Source: Rhizobiaceae bacterium (lineage in GTDB: Bacteria; Pseudomonadota; Alphaproteobacteria; Rhizobiales; Rhizobiaceae). From it: a DNA stretch of 6,628 nucleotides. This document shows, one piece after another, positions 1-6,037 of the stretch (its first letter is position 1; the number at the start of each line of letters is the position of its first letter). A program made the position numbers and the translations under genes. A model generated the notes under the pieces. That model saw only the letters and a program-made list of their open reading frames with translations, was not told where the DNA came from and did no database searches. Where the stretch lies: positions 1-6,628 of the forward strand of contig JAJFMR010000163.1 of assembly GCA_020696915.1 (NCBI GenBank), given 5' to 3'.

Positions 1-624
1 CGGGATCTGTGAAAGCGCGGCGGCGCGGGCGCGGTAGAGGTCCTTGTGCATGGTGTCCAGCGTCGGCTGGTCGCCCGTGTAGGAGTGGATGGTCGTCATC
101 ATGCCACGTTCGATGCCGACCGCCTCGTGCAGAACCTTGGCGAGCGGCGCCAGGCAGTTGGTCGTGCAGGAGGCGTTCGAGATGATGATGTGCTCGCTCG
201 ACAGCTTTTCGTGATTGATGCCGTAGCAGACCGTCAGATCCGCGCCTTCCGCAGGGGCCGAGACGATCACCCGCCTTGCGCCGGCGTCGATATGGGCGGC
301 CGCCTTGTCGCGCGCCGTGAAGATGCCGGTGCATTCCAGCGCGATGTCGACGCCGAGCTCCTTCCAGGGCAGTTGCGACGGGTCCTTGATCGCCGTGACC
401 TTGAACTTTTCGCGGCCGAGGCTGATCGAATCGCCATCGACCACGACCTCGCGCGGGAAGCGGCCATGCACGCTGTCGAAGCGAAGCAGGTGCGCGTTGG
501 TCTCGACCGGGCCGAGATCGTTGACGGCGACCACGTCGATGTCCTGGCGACCGGATTCATAGATGGCGCGCACGATGTTACGGCCGATCCGGCCAAATCC
601 GTTGACGGCGACTCTGACGGTCAT
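1..624 (-). CDS. gap: Glyceraldehyde-3-phosphate dehydrogenase, type I (3'-truncated by window edge)
   Basis: GAPDH catalyses the reversible oxidative phosphorylation of glyceraldehyde 3-phosphate to 1,3-bisphosphoglycerate in the cytosol. Reading the minus strand from the ATG at 624 gives 208 codons that stay open to the window edge. The protein opens with MTVRVAVNGFGRIGRNIVRA, the Rossmann nucleotide-binding start (GFGRIG, residues 9-14). Residues VAVNDL near 32-37 end in Asp36, as expected for NAD binding. The catalytic Cys153 lies in SNASCTTNC (149-157) and the partner His180 in TTIHSYTGDQ. RARAAAL near 198-204 fits the phosphate-binding region. The family is about 335 residues long, so roughly 125 C-terminal residues lie outside the window. 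The start is supported by GGGAG about 8 nt upstream. It follows tkt in the same direction across a 235-bp gap that seems to have its own promoter, so co-transcription is possible but not required. Identity is certain; cofactor preference is inference. Confidence 0.97.
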   Translation of the reverse strand, partial: MTVRVAVNGFGRIGRNIVRAIYESGRQDIDVVAVNDLGPVETNAHLLRFDSVHGRFPREVVVDGDSISLGREKFKVTAIKDPSQLPWKELGVDIALECTGIFTARDKAAAHIDAGARRVIVSAPAEGADLTVCYGINHEKLSSEHIIISNASCTTNCLAPLAKVLHEAVGIERGMMTTIHSYTGDQPTLDTMHKDLYRARAAALSQIP

Positions 625-710
625 TGGTATCTCCCTAGAGACGTGGGCATGAAACGGGCTGATGCGTTCATAGCGGCAGGCGCTTGAAGAATCCAGTCGG
701 GTCGGAGCCA

Positions 711-763
711 GCGTCTAAATCGATTAAGATTTCGGCGGGGGATTCTATAATAGCCTTAGACGC
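711..763. repeat. Inverted repeat GCGTCTAA/TTAGACGC flanking the gap -10, with inner palindrome
   Basis: A perfect 8-bp inverted repeat, GCGTCTAA at 711-718 and TTAGACGC at 756-763, has arm centres 45 bp apart and brackets the TATTAT candidate -10. The left arm is also part of a near-perfect 16-bp palindrome at 714-729 (TCTAAATCGATTAAGA, one mismatched pair). The arrangement looks like multiple operator half-sites for a dimeric regulator of gap. The regulator is unknown. Confidence 0.4.
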
Positions 764-769
764 CGGCAA
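744..769 (-). promoter_or_regulatory. Candidate gap promoter (-10 only)
   Basis: In the otherwise empty 625-859 interval the minus strand carries an AT-rich TATTATAGAAT in a GC-rich background, with TATTAT at 747-752 as the best -10. No good -35 lies at normal spacing: the hexamer 17 bp upstream is CCGCAG, and a nearby TTGCCG (764-769) is too close. The predicted 5' leader would be about 115 nt. The weak -35 suggests an activator-dependent promoter, which is inference. Confidence 0.3.
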
Positions 770-859
770 CTGCGGCGCATTAACGCTCAACCACTCGGGC
801 CAAGCTTGAGGCCGGCATCCGCCCCGCAAATTCCAGGCAGCCGCGACTGCCCTGCGAGG

Positions 860-2914
860 TCAGGGATGCGGCCGCGCCGGCTCGCTGTCGGGCAGGGCGC
901 GGGCGTCCTCGCCCTTGGGTACCCCGTTGCGGACGCGGTCCCGGGCAGCGTTCGCCACCGCCGCCGCGGTGATGCCGAAGTGACGGTAGACATCTTCGGC
1001 CGGGGCGCTGGCGCCGAATCCCGTCATGCCGACGAAGGCGCCGTCCGAACCGACGAAGCGGTCCCAGCCGAGCCGGATGCCGGCCTCGACGGCGACCCTG
1101 ACGCCGGCCTGGCCCAGGACCTCTTCCCGGTACGACTTGTCCTGCTCCTCGAACAGCTCGAAGCAGGGCACCGATACGACGCGCGTCGGCGTTCCTTCCG
1201 CCTGCAGCATGTCGCGCGCGTCGAGCGCGATCTCCACTTCCGAGCCGCTGGCGAAGATGGATACAAGCGCCGCACCGCCGGTTGCCGGAGCCAGCTCGTA
1301 GGCACCTTTCGCCGCAAGGTTCTCTGCCGTGTGGGACGTGCGGACGGCCCGCAAGTTCTGCCGGGTCAGAACCAGGGTGGACGGGGTCCTGGATGACCCC
1401 AGCGCCGTCTGCCAGCATTCGGCGGTTTCGATCGAGTCGGCTGGCCGCAGCACGAAATGGTTGGGCATTGCCCGCATTGCGGCGAGATGCTCGACCGGCT
1501 GGTGCGTGGGGCCGTCTTCGCCGAGGCCGATGGAATCGTGGGTCATGACGAAGATCGACCTGATACCCATCAGGGAGGCGAGCCGCATGGCCGGCCGCGC
1601 ATAGTCGGTAAAGCAGAAGAAGGTGCCGCCATAGGGTATCAGCCCGCCATGCAGGGCGATGCCGTTCAGGGCTGCGGCCATGCCGTGCTCGCGAATGCCG
1701 TAGTGAACGTAGCGCCCGGAATAGTCCCCCGGCTTCAACGGCTCGGTCTGGCTGGTCCTTGTGTTGTTCGACGGCGTGAGGTCCGCCGAGCCGCCGAGCG
1801 TTTCCGGGCAGGCGCCGTTGATGACCTCGAGCGCCATTTCCGACGATTTGCGGGTCGCGACCTTCGGCTTGTCGGCCGCCAGTTTCGCCTTGTAGGCTTC
1901 CATCGCGGGTGCGAGGCCGGCCGGCAGGCTGCCCTCGACCCGGCGCGTGAATTCCGCGCGCTGCGGGTCGTCCGCGGCCGCCAGTCGCGCTTCCCAGGCG
2001 GTGCGGGCTTCCGCGCCCCGGGCGCCCGCCTGGCGCCAGGCGGCCAGGATGTCGGCGGGGATTTCGAAGGGCGGCCATTGCCAGCCGAGCTTTTGCCGCG
2101 CGCCGGCGATCTCGTCCTTGCCGAGCGGCGAGCCGTGCACGGCCTTGGTGCCGGCCTTGGTCGGCGCGCCGAAGCCGATGGTGGTGCGGGCGGCGATCAG
2201 GGTCGGCCGGTCCGAGCGGTGCGCCGCCTCGATGGCGGATGCGATCGCCTCCGGGTCGTGGCCGTCTATGCCAATCGTGTTCCAGCCCGATGCCTGGAAG
2301 CGCTTCTGCTGGTCGGTCGAGTCGGAGAGAGACACCGCCCCGTCGATCGAAATGCCGTTATTGTCCCAGAACACGATCAGCCTGTTCAGGCGGAGATGGC
2401 CGGCGAGCGCGATCGCTTCCTGGCTGATCCCCTCCATCAGGCATCCGTCGCCGGCCAGCACATAGGTCCGATGGTCGACGAGGTCGTCGCCGAAGCTTGC
2501 ATTCATGAGGCGCTCGGCCAGCGCCATGCCTACCGCATTGGCGAGCCCCTGGCCAAGCGGGCCGGTCGTCGTTTCGATGCCCGAGGCAAAACCGTATTCC
2601 GGATGCCCCGCCGTCCGCGATCCGAGCTGGCGGAAGTTTCCGATCTCCTCGAGCGTCATGTCCTCGTAGCCGGTGAGGTAGAGCAGCGAATAGAGCAGCA
2701 TCGAGCCGTGGCCGGCCGACAGGACGAAGCGGTCGCGATCGGGCCAGTGGGGCCGCGTCGGATCGTAGTCGAGATAGCGGGTGAACAGCACCGTGGCGAT
2801 GTCGGCGCAGCCCATCGGCAGGCCCGGATGGCCCGAATTGGCCTTCTCCACCGCGTCCATCGACAGGAAGCGGATCGCGTTGGCCATGCGGTCGTGTTCT
2901 TGGCGATCGATCAT
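860..2914 (-). CDS. tkt: Transketolase
   Basis: This TPP-dependent cytosolic enzyme moves two-carbon ketol units between sugar phosphates in the non-oxidative pentose phosphate pathway (and the Calvin cycle where present). The 684-residue product has the full family layout. An N-terminal TPP domain carries SGHPG (27-31), SAGHGS (67-71), AGHPE (102-106) and the Mg/TPP motif GDG (156-158) through NN (185-186). A Pyr domain carries the catalytic Glu409 in GIREHG, GEDGPTHQP (465-473) and LTRQ (516-519). A C-terminal transketolase domain follows. Residues matching E. coli TktA His66, His261, Glu411, His473 and Arg520 are all present. I chose the ATG at 2914 because MIDRQEHDRMANAIRFLSMDAVEKANSGHPG matches the usual N-terminus; the frame stays open to 3046 but runs over the promoter. 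The Shine-Dalgarno is poor. The C-terminus runs about 20 residues past the usual end, with a charged, proline-containing tail. It lies upstream of gap in the same direction. Confidence 0.97.
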   Translation of the reverse strand: MIDRQEHDRMANAIRFLSMDAVEKANSGHPGLPMGCADIATVLFTRYLDYDPTRPHWPDRDRFVLSAGHGSMLLYSLLYLTGYEDMTLEEIGNFRQLGSRTAGHPEYGFASGIETTTGPLGQGLANAVGMALAERLMNASFGDDLVDHRTYVLAGDGCLMEGISQEAIALAGHLRLNRLIVFWDNNGISIDGAVSLSDSTDQQKRFQASGWNTIGIDGHDPEAIASAIEAAHRSDRPTLIAARTTIGFGAPTKAGTKAVHGSPLGKDEIAGARQKLGWQWPPFEIPADILAAWRQAGARGAEARTAWEARLAAADDPQRAEFTRRVEGSLPAGLAPAMEAYKAKLAADKPKVATRKSSEMALEVINGACPETLGGSADLTPSNNTRTSQTEPLKPGDYSGRYVHYGIREHGMAAALNGIALHGGLIPYGGTFFCFTDYARPAMRLASLMGIRSIFVMTHDSIGLGEDGPTHQPVEHLAAMRAMPNHFVLRPADSIETAECWQTALGSSRTPSTLVLTRQNLRAVRTSHTAENLAAKGAYELAPATGGAALVSIFASGSEVEIALDARDMLQAEGTPTRVVSVPCFELFEEQDKSYREEVLGQAGVRVAVEAGIRLGWDRFVGSDGAFVGMTGFGASAPAEDVYRHFGITAAAVANAARDRVRNGVPKGEDARALPDSEPARPHP

Positions 2915-2970
2915 GAGAAGCCCGCAGACGTGGATTTTGGGGATTGCGGGCGCGCCGCCCGGTTCGGGCT

Positions 2971-2998
2971 GACATAGCAGTTGGCGTCGCCCTGTCAA
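2971..2998 (-). promoter_or_regulatory. tkt promoter (housekeeping sigma type)
   Basis: On the minus strand a perfect -35 TTGACA (2993-2998) is followed after 16 bp by TATGTC (2971-2976; read as CTATGT it resembles the rhizobial CTATAT -10). Transcription would begin near 2964, giving a leader of about 50 nt before the tkt ATG at 2914. The leader contains a short inverted repeat (GCCCG..CGGGC) just after the start point. Confidence 0.6.
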
Positions 2999-3081
2999 CA
3001 AATCGGCGGCCGTCCGTGCGTCCGCGGAGCCCCGGAAGGCCTCCAAAAGCGCGATTTGCGGGGGAAACCGCGCCTGCTTTG

Positions 3082-3109
3082 TTGACGGGTCTCATACGAT
3101 GCCTAATGA
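3082..3109 (+). promoter_or_regulatory. Candidate promoter of the DUF4164-zapA operon
   Basis: TTGACG (3082-3087) is a good -35. The segment 16 bp downstream, TAATGA (3104-3109), is a poor -10, and a CTAATG register 15 bp away is equally possible. It diverges from the tkt promoter. The CcrM-type sites GATTC at 3108-3112 and 3139-3143 fall at the presumed -10/start region and in the leader. Confidence 0.35.
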
Positions 3110-3159
3110 TTCGGTGCTAAATCGTTCTTAAGCTGGGCGATTCGGCGATGGGCGGGGCG

Positions 3160-3444
3160 ATGACGGAAGCCATGACCGCGGAAGCCAATCTGAGAGAGGT
3201 GATCGTGCGGCTCGGCCGGGCGATCGAGGCGCTCGAACAGGCGGCTGCCGCCCGGCTCGAGCACGAGCAGGATTATTCGGAAGCCGAGGCCGAAGTGCAG
3301 CGGATGAATGCCGATCGGGCACGCCTCGCCCAGGAACTCGACAATTCGGAAGCCCGGGGCGAGCGGCTCGAGGAGGCCAACAAGGAGGTCTCGCGCCGTC
3401 TGGTCACGGCCATGGAGACGATCCGCGCGGTCCTCGACAGATGA
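3160..3444 (+). CDS. DUF4164 family coiled-coil protein, probable ZapA partner (ZauP-like)
   Basis: This small acidic cytoplasmic protein (94 residues from the chosen start) is almost entirely predicted helix. It has long runs of Glu, Ala, Arg and Leu in heptad-like spacing from about residue 8 to the end, and no membrane segment, signal peptide or cysteine. The C-terminal stretch LEEANKEVSRRLVTAMETIRAVL is the part I recognise from the DUF4164 family that precedes zapA in many Rhizobiales. In Caulobacter the coiled-coil protein encoded just upstream of zapA, ZauP, works with ZapA to focus the FtsZ ring; position, size and coiled-coil nature make this the likely counterpart. The stop is 13 nt before the zapA start, so the two are almost certainly one operon. 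In-frame ATGs also occur at 3148 and 3172. I prefer 3160, which has a G-rich stretch just upstream, but the start is not settled. Confidence 0.85.
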   Translation: MTEAMTAEANLREVIVRLGRAIEALEQAAAARLEHEQDYSEAEAEVQRMNADRARLAQELDNSEARGERLEEANKEVSRRLVTAMETIRAVLDR

Positions 3445-3457
3445 CGGGTTTTCAAAA

Positions 3458-3844
3458 ATGGCACAGGTGACGGTTGCGATCGACGGCAAGCAGTATCGGA
3501 TGGCCTGCGACGAGGGCCAGGAGGAGCACCTCATCGACCTGGCCGGGCGCCTCGACCGCTATGTTTCGCACCTGAAGGACTCGTTCGGCGAAATCGGCGA
3601 CCAGCGGCTGACGGTGATGGCCGGCATCATGATCCTGGACGAACTGTCGGAACTGCAGAAGCGGATGAAGGGCATCGAGGGTGAGGTTTCGACGCTGCGC
3701 AAGACCAGGGACGATGCGCTGCTCAAGGCCGACAAGAACGATGCCGCGCTGACCGGGGCACTGGGCGGTCTCGCGCAGCGTATGGAAGCGCTTGCCAAGA
3801 GGCTGGCGCCGGCCCCGGCACATTCCAGCCCGAACGGCGGCTGA
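3458..3844 (+). CDS. zapA: Cell division protein ZapA
   Basis: ZapA binds and cross-links FtsZ protofilaments at mid-cell and so stabilises the Z-ring. The 128-residue product begins MAQVTVAIDGKQYRMACDEG, the beta-hairpin start of the family. It continues with GQEEHLIDLAGRLDRYVSHLK (about 20-40) and DQRLTVMAGIMILDEL (48-63), which is the helical dimer core. A coiled coil runs to about residue 115, and a short flexible tail rich in Pro, Ala and Ser follows. Its length is at the upper end for the family, as usual in alphaproteobacteria. The ATG at 3458 gives the conserved N-terminus; an upstream in-frame extension to 3308 would overlap the preceding gene and is rejected. The ribosome site is weak (GACGGG about 9 nt upstream), consistent with translational coupling to the preceding gene. 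A strong terminator follows 14 nt after the stop, and no 6S RNA gene lies behind it. Confidence 0.95.
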   Translation: MAQVTVAIDGKQYRMACDEGQEEHLIDLAGRLDRYVSHLKDSFGEIGDQRLTVMAGIMILDELSELQKRMKGIEGEVSTLRKTRDDALLKADKNDAALTGALGGLAQRMEALAKRLAPAPAHSSPNGG

Positions 3845-3856
3845 GCACCGGCGGCG

Positions 3857-3885
3857 AAAAAAGCGCCGGCCCGGCCGGCGCTTTT
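3857..3885. terminator. Bidirectional intrinsic terminator between zapA and rpoH
   Basis: A perfect 12-bp stem, AAAAGCGCCGGC (3859-3870) and GCCGGCGCTTTT (3874-3885), closes a 3-nt loop. On the plus strand it ends in TTTT after zapA. On the minus strand it ends in TTTTTT (complement of 3857-3862) after rpoH. It fills most of the 60-bp space between the two convergent genes and can serve both. Confidence 0.9.
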
Positions 3886-3904
3886 GCATGGAGATCGCCG
3901 GACC

Positions 3905-4816
3905 CTATGCCGCCGGCTGGGCTTCGATGGTGCGCAGTGCCTGCGCCTGGCGCTTGGCGGCTGCCTTGACGGCGTCCTGCACCTTCTCGAAGGCGCGAAC
4001 CTCGATCTGGCGCACCCGCTCACGGCTGATGTCGAATTCCGATGACAGTTCTTCCAGGGTCATCGGGTCTTCGGCGAGCCGCCGTGCCTCGAAAATACGC
4101 CGCTCGCGGTCGTTGAGCACGTCCAGCGCGCCGGCCAGCATGCCGCGGCGGTTCTCGAGCTCGTCCTGCTCGATCAGCATGGTCTCGGCGCTGTCATGGT
4201 CGTCGACCAGCCAGTCCTGCCACTCGCCGGACTCGCCTTCCGACGCCCGGATGGGCGCGTTGAGCGACGCGTCGCCGGAAAGCCGCCGGTTCATCGACAC
4301 GACTTCTTCCTCCGACACGTTGAGCCGTGTCGCGATCTCGGTGATCTGCTCGGGCTTCAGGTCACCGTCGTCGAGCGCCTGGATCTTGCCCTTGACCTTC
4401 CTGAGATTGAAGAACAGCCGCTTCTGATTGGCGGTCGTTCCCATCTTCACCAGGCTCCACGAGCGCAGGATGTACTCCTGGATCGATGCCTTGATCCACC
4501 ACATCGCGTAGGTTGCCAGCCGGAAGCCGCGCTCCGGCTCGAATTTCTTGACGGCCTGCATCAGCCCGACATTGCCCTCGGAAATGACCTCGCCGATGGG
4601 CAGCCCATAGCCGCGATAGCCCATCGCTATCTTGGCGACGAGCCGCAGATGGCTGGTGACCAGCTTGTGGGCGGCGCCGGTGTCCTCATGCTCCTGGTAC
4701 CGCTTGGCGAGCATGTACTCTTCCTGCGGCTGCAGCATGGGAAAACGGCGGATTTCTTCCAGATAGCGGGACAGCCCGCCTTCCCCGGAAACGATACTTG
4801 GTAGTGACTGGGCCAT
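3905..4816 (-). CDS. rpoH: RNA polymerase sigma-32 factor, RpoH1 type
   Basis: This alternative sigma factor directs core RNA polymerase to heat-shock promoters. The 303-residue protein has region 1.2/2 from about residue 15 (LSRYLEEIRRFPML). Region 2.1-2.4 spans roughly 48-118, with SEGNVGLMQAVKKFEPERGFRLATYAMWWIKASIQEY carrying the core-binding and -10 recognition residues. The RpoH box QKRLFFNLR (131-139) marks this subfamily and is linked to chaperone/FtsH control. Region 3 follows, and region 4.2 is a helix-turn-helix at about 253-276 (TLEELSSEFDISRERVRQIEVRAF). The N-terminus SLPSIVSGEGGLSRYL is the RpoH1 type rather than the accessory RpoH2. The start is firm: AGGAGG sits 7 nt before the ATG. 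It follows rluD on the same strand after 184 bp, with its own candidate promoter and a structured leader, and ends facing zapA. Confidence 0.97.
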   Translation of the reverse strand: MAQSLPSIVSGEGGLSRYLEEIRRFPMLQPQEEYMLAKRYQEHEDTGAAHKLVTSHLRLVAKIAMGYRGYGLPIGEVISEGNVGLMQAVKKFEPERGFRLATYAMWWIKASIQEYILRSWSLVKMGTTANQKRLFFNLRKVKGKIQALDDGDLKPEQITEIATRLNVSEEEVVSMNRRLSGDASLNAPIRASEGESGEWQDWLVDDHDSAETMLIEQDELENRRGMLAGALDVLNDRERRIFEARRLAEDPMTLEELSSEFDISRERVRQIEVRAFEKVQDAVKAAAKRQAQALRTIEAQPAA

Positions 4817-4839
4817 AAAGCGCCCTCCTCTCTCTGGCT

Positions 4840-4860
4840 GCCCCCTCGGCCGAGGCGGGC
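4840..4860 (-). other. GC-rich hairpin in the rpoH leader
   Basis: On the minus strand GCCCGCCTC / GAGGGGGC folds around a GGCC loop, with a single bulged G in an 8-bp stem. It includes a perfect 12-bp palindrome, CCTCGGCCGAGG (4844-4855). It ends 9 nt before the purine-rich Shine-Dalgarno GAGGAGGG (complement of 4823-4830). Its CCTC arm could instead pair with the Shine-Dalgarno. A role in translation control of rpoH is inference. Confidence 0.4.
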
Positions 4861-4903
4861 ATCGCGACGGTCCGCTTGTCAGGCGCTACCGGCAAACCGA
4901 CTT

Positions 4904-4932
4904 ATATAGGAACAAAACCGGAAAGAACAGCA
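4904..4932 (-). promoter_or_regulatory. Candidate rpoH promoter
   Basis: On the minus strand CTATAT (complement of 4904-4909) matches the rhizobial -10 consensus. The hexamer 17 bp upstream is TGCTGT (complement of 4927-4932), a poor -35. The leader would be about 80-85 nt. A TTGACC further upstream is not followed by a -10 at proper spacing. The region overlaps the GAACA/TGTTC half-sites. Confidence 0.35.
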
Positions 4933-4939
4933 TTTGTTC
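4910..4939. repeat. GAACA/TGTTC half-sites overlapping the rpoH promoter
   Basis: Three copies of one 5-mer lie within 30 bp: GAACA at 4910-4914, GAACA at 4925-4929 and its complement TGTTC at 4935-4939. The first two are direct repeats with a 15-bp period. The second and third form an inverted repeat with a 5-bp spacer. The first copy abuts the candidate -10, so a bound protein would cover the promoter. The binding protein is unknown. Confidence 0.4.
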
Positions 4940-4975
4940 AACATTAAACAGTCTGTCACGGTCAAGTGAACGACG

Positions 4976-4996
4976 CCAGTCAGCTTTTCTGACCGG
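4976..4996 (-). other. Inverted repeat just after rluD (possible weak terminator)
   Basis: Minus-strand CCGGTCAG and CTGACTGG (8 pairs, one G-U) flank a 5-nt loop, AAAAG, beginning 4 nt after the rluD stop. There is no downstream T tract, so it is not a standard intrinsic terminator. It could be a processing or Rho-assisted site at the 3' end of rluD. Confidence 0.3.
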
Positions 4997-5000
4997 TGGT

Positions 5001-6017
5001 TCAAAGATTTCGAAAGCTGTCGACCAGGCCGGCCATGTCGGCGGGCACGGGTGCTTCGAAACGCATTTTCTCACCGCTCGACGGATGCCGGAAGGCAAGA
5101 AGTTGCGCATGCAGCGCCTGGCGCGGAAAATCCGCCGCCAGGCTGCGGGCCGGCTCCGGCAGGCTGTCGGCCTTGCTGCGGAAGCCCCGGCCGTAATCCG
5201 GGTCGCCGACCAGCGGATGCCCGATATGCGCCATGTGGACGCGGATCTGGTGCGTGCGGCCGGTTTCCAGCCGGCATTCGACGAGCGCCGCGACGGGTCC
5301 GGCACCGAAGCGCTCGCGCACCGAAAAGTGCGTCACTGCGCGCCTGGCGTCGCCACGCCCCTGCGGCACGACGGCCCGCCTGACGCGGTCCTTCGCGCGC
5401 CCGAGCGGCGCGTCGATGGTGCCCGCCTTGCGTTCCGGCGCTCCCCAGACCAGCGCGACATAGGCCCTTTCCAGGGCGCAGGCCACGCCGTGGTCGGCGA
5501 ACGCCTCGGAGAGCGCCCGATGCGCGCGATCGGTCTTGGCCGCCACCATGACGCCGCTGGTGTCCTTGTCGAGGCGATGGACGATGCCCGGGCGCCTGAC
5601 GCCGCCGATCCCCGACAGGCTGTCGCCGCAGTGATGGAGGAGCGCGTTCACCAGCGTCCCCGAGGCGTTGCCGGCGCCCGGATGCACCACCAGGCCGGCC
5701 GGCTTGTCGATGACGATCAGTTCGGCATCCTCGTAGATGATGTCGAGCGGAATGGCCTCGCCTGCGGGGCCGGCAGGCGCCGGCGCGGGCATCTCGACGG
5801 CGATCTCCTCTCCGGCCGCCAGCCTGTGCCTGGCTTCGACGACGGGCGAGCCGCCAACAGTAACCGCGCCCTGGCGGATCAGCGCCTGCACGCGGCTGCG
5901 CGAGACGTCGGCGCCGAGGCTCTCGGCGAGCCACTGGTCGAGGCGGCGGCCGGCAGCCTCCGGCCCGGTCGCCAGCACTATCAATCCTCCCGACGCTTTT
6001 GTATCAGGGGCGGGCAT
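5001..6017 (-). CDS. rluD: RluA-family 23S rRNA pseudouridine synthase (RluD-like)
   Basis: The product should convert uridines in 23S rRNA (positions 1911/1915/1917 for RluD) to pseudouridine during ribosome assembly. In the 338-residue form an N-terminal S4 RNA-binding domain spans about 20-75 (GRRLDQWLAESLGADVSRSRVQALIRQGAVTVGG). The RluA catalytic domain follows: IYEDAELIVIDKPAGLVVHPG (94-114), then HRLDKDTSG (147-155) with catalytic Asp150, and the C-terminal GRTHQIRVH (253-261) with GHPLVGDPDYG. S4 domain plus RluA core, and proximity to rpoH in an alphaproteobacterium, favour RluD over RluC, but the exact target site is not proven. In-frame ATGs lie at 6053, 6026 and 6017, none with a good Shine-Dalgarno. 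The 6053 start would overlap the divergent gene, so I prefer 6017 (6026 equally possible). Confidence 0.93.
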   Translation of the reverse strand: MPAPDTKASGGLIVLATGPEAAGRRLDQWLAESLGADVSRSRVQALIRQGAVTVGGSPVVEARHRLAAGEEIAVEMPAPAPAGPAGEAIPLDIIYEDAELIVIDKPAGLVVHPGAGNASGTLVNALLHHCGDSLSGIGGVRRPGIVHRLDKDTSGVMVAAKTDRAHRALSEAFADHGVACALERAYVALVWGAPERKAGTIDAPLGRAKDRVRRAVVPQGRGDARRAVTHFSVRERFGAGPVAALVECRLETGRTHQIRVHMAHIGHPLVGDPDYGRGFRSKADSLPEPARSLAADFPRQALHAQLLAFRHPSSGEKMRFEAPVPADMAGLVDSFRNL

Positions 6018-6037
6018 CAGGGGCATCCGGGTTGAAC

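Noticed and set aside
820..859. Terminator after tkt
   Set aside because: A short GGCAG/CTGCC hairpin exists on the minus strand, but no T tract follows, so a call is not supported.
780..2078. A 432-codon frame on the minus strand overlapping tkt in another register
   Set aside because: It is an out-of-register shadow of tkt with low-complexity Arg/Gly/Pro content and no family resemblance.
1457..2977. A 506-codon open frame on the plus strand opposite tkt
   Set aside because: It mirrors tkt in a GC-rich genome where antisense frames stay open by codon bias. The translation is rich in Arg, Gly and Val without any recognisable domain, while tkt is unmistakable on the other strand.
2915..3046. 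N-terminal extension of tkt to an upstream ATG at 3046
   Set aside because: It would put the good TTGACA/TATGTC promoter inside the gene and add 44 residues without family support.
3845..3904. 6S RNA downstream of zapA
   Set aside because: The space is only 60 bp, too short for a gene of roughly 150-180 nt, and is taken up by a terminator hairpin.
4925..4939. LexA (SOS) box in the rpoH upstream region
   Set aside because: The alphaproteobacterial box is a direct repeat GTTC-N7-GTTC. Here the arms are inverted (GAAC-N7-GTTC), and rpoH is not an expected SOS gene.
5085..6035. A 316-codon plus-strand frame opposite rluD
   Set aside because: It is an antisense shadow of rluD; the S4 and RluA motifs are on the minus strand.
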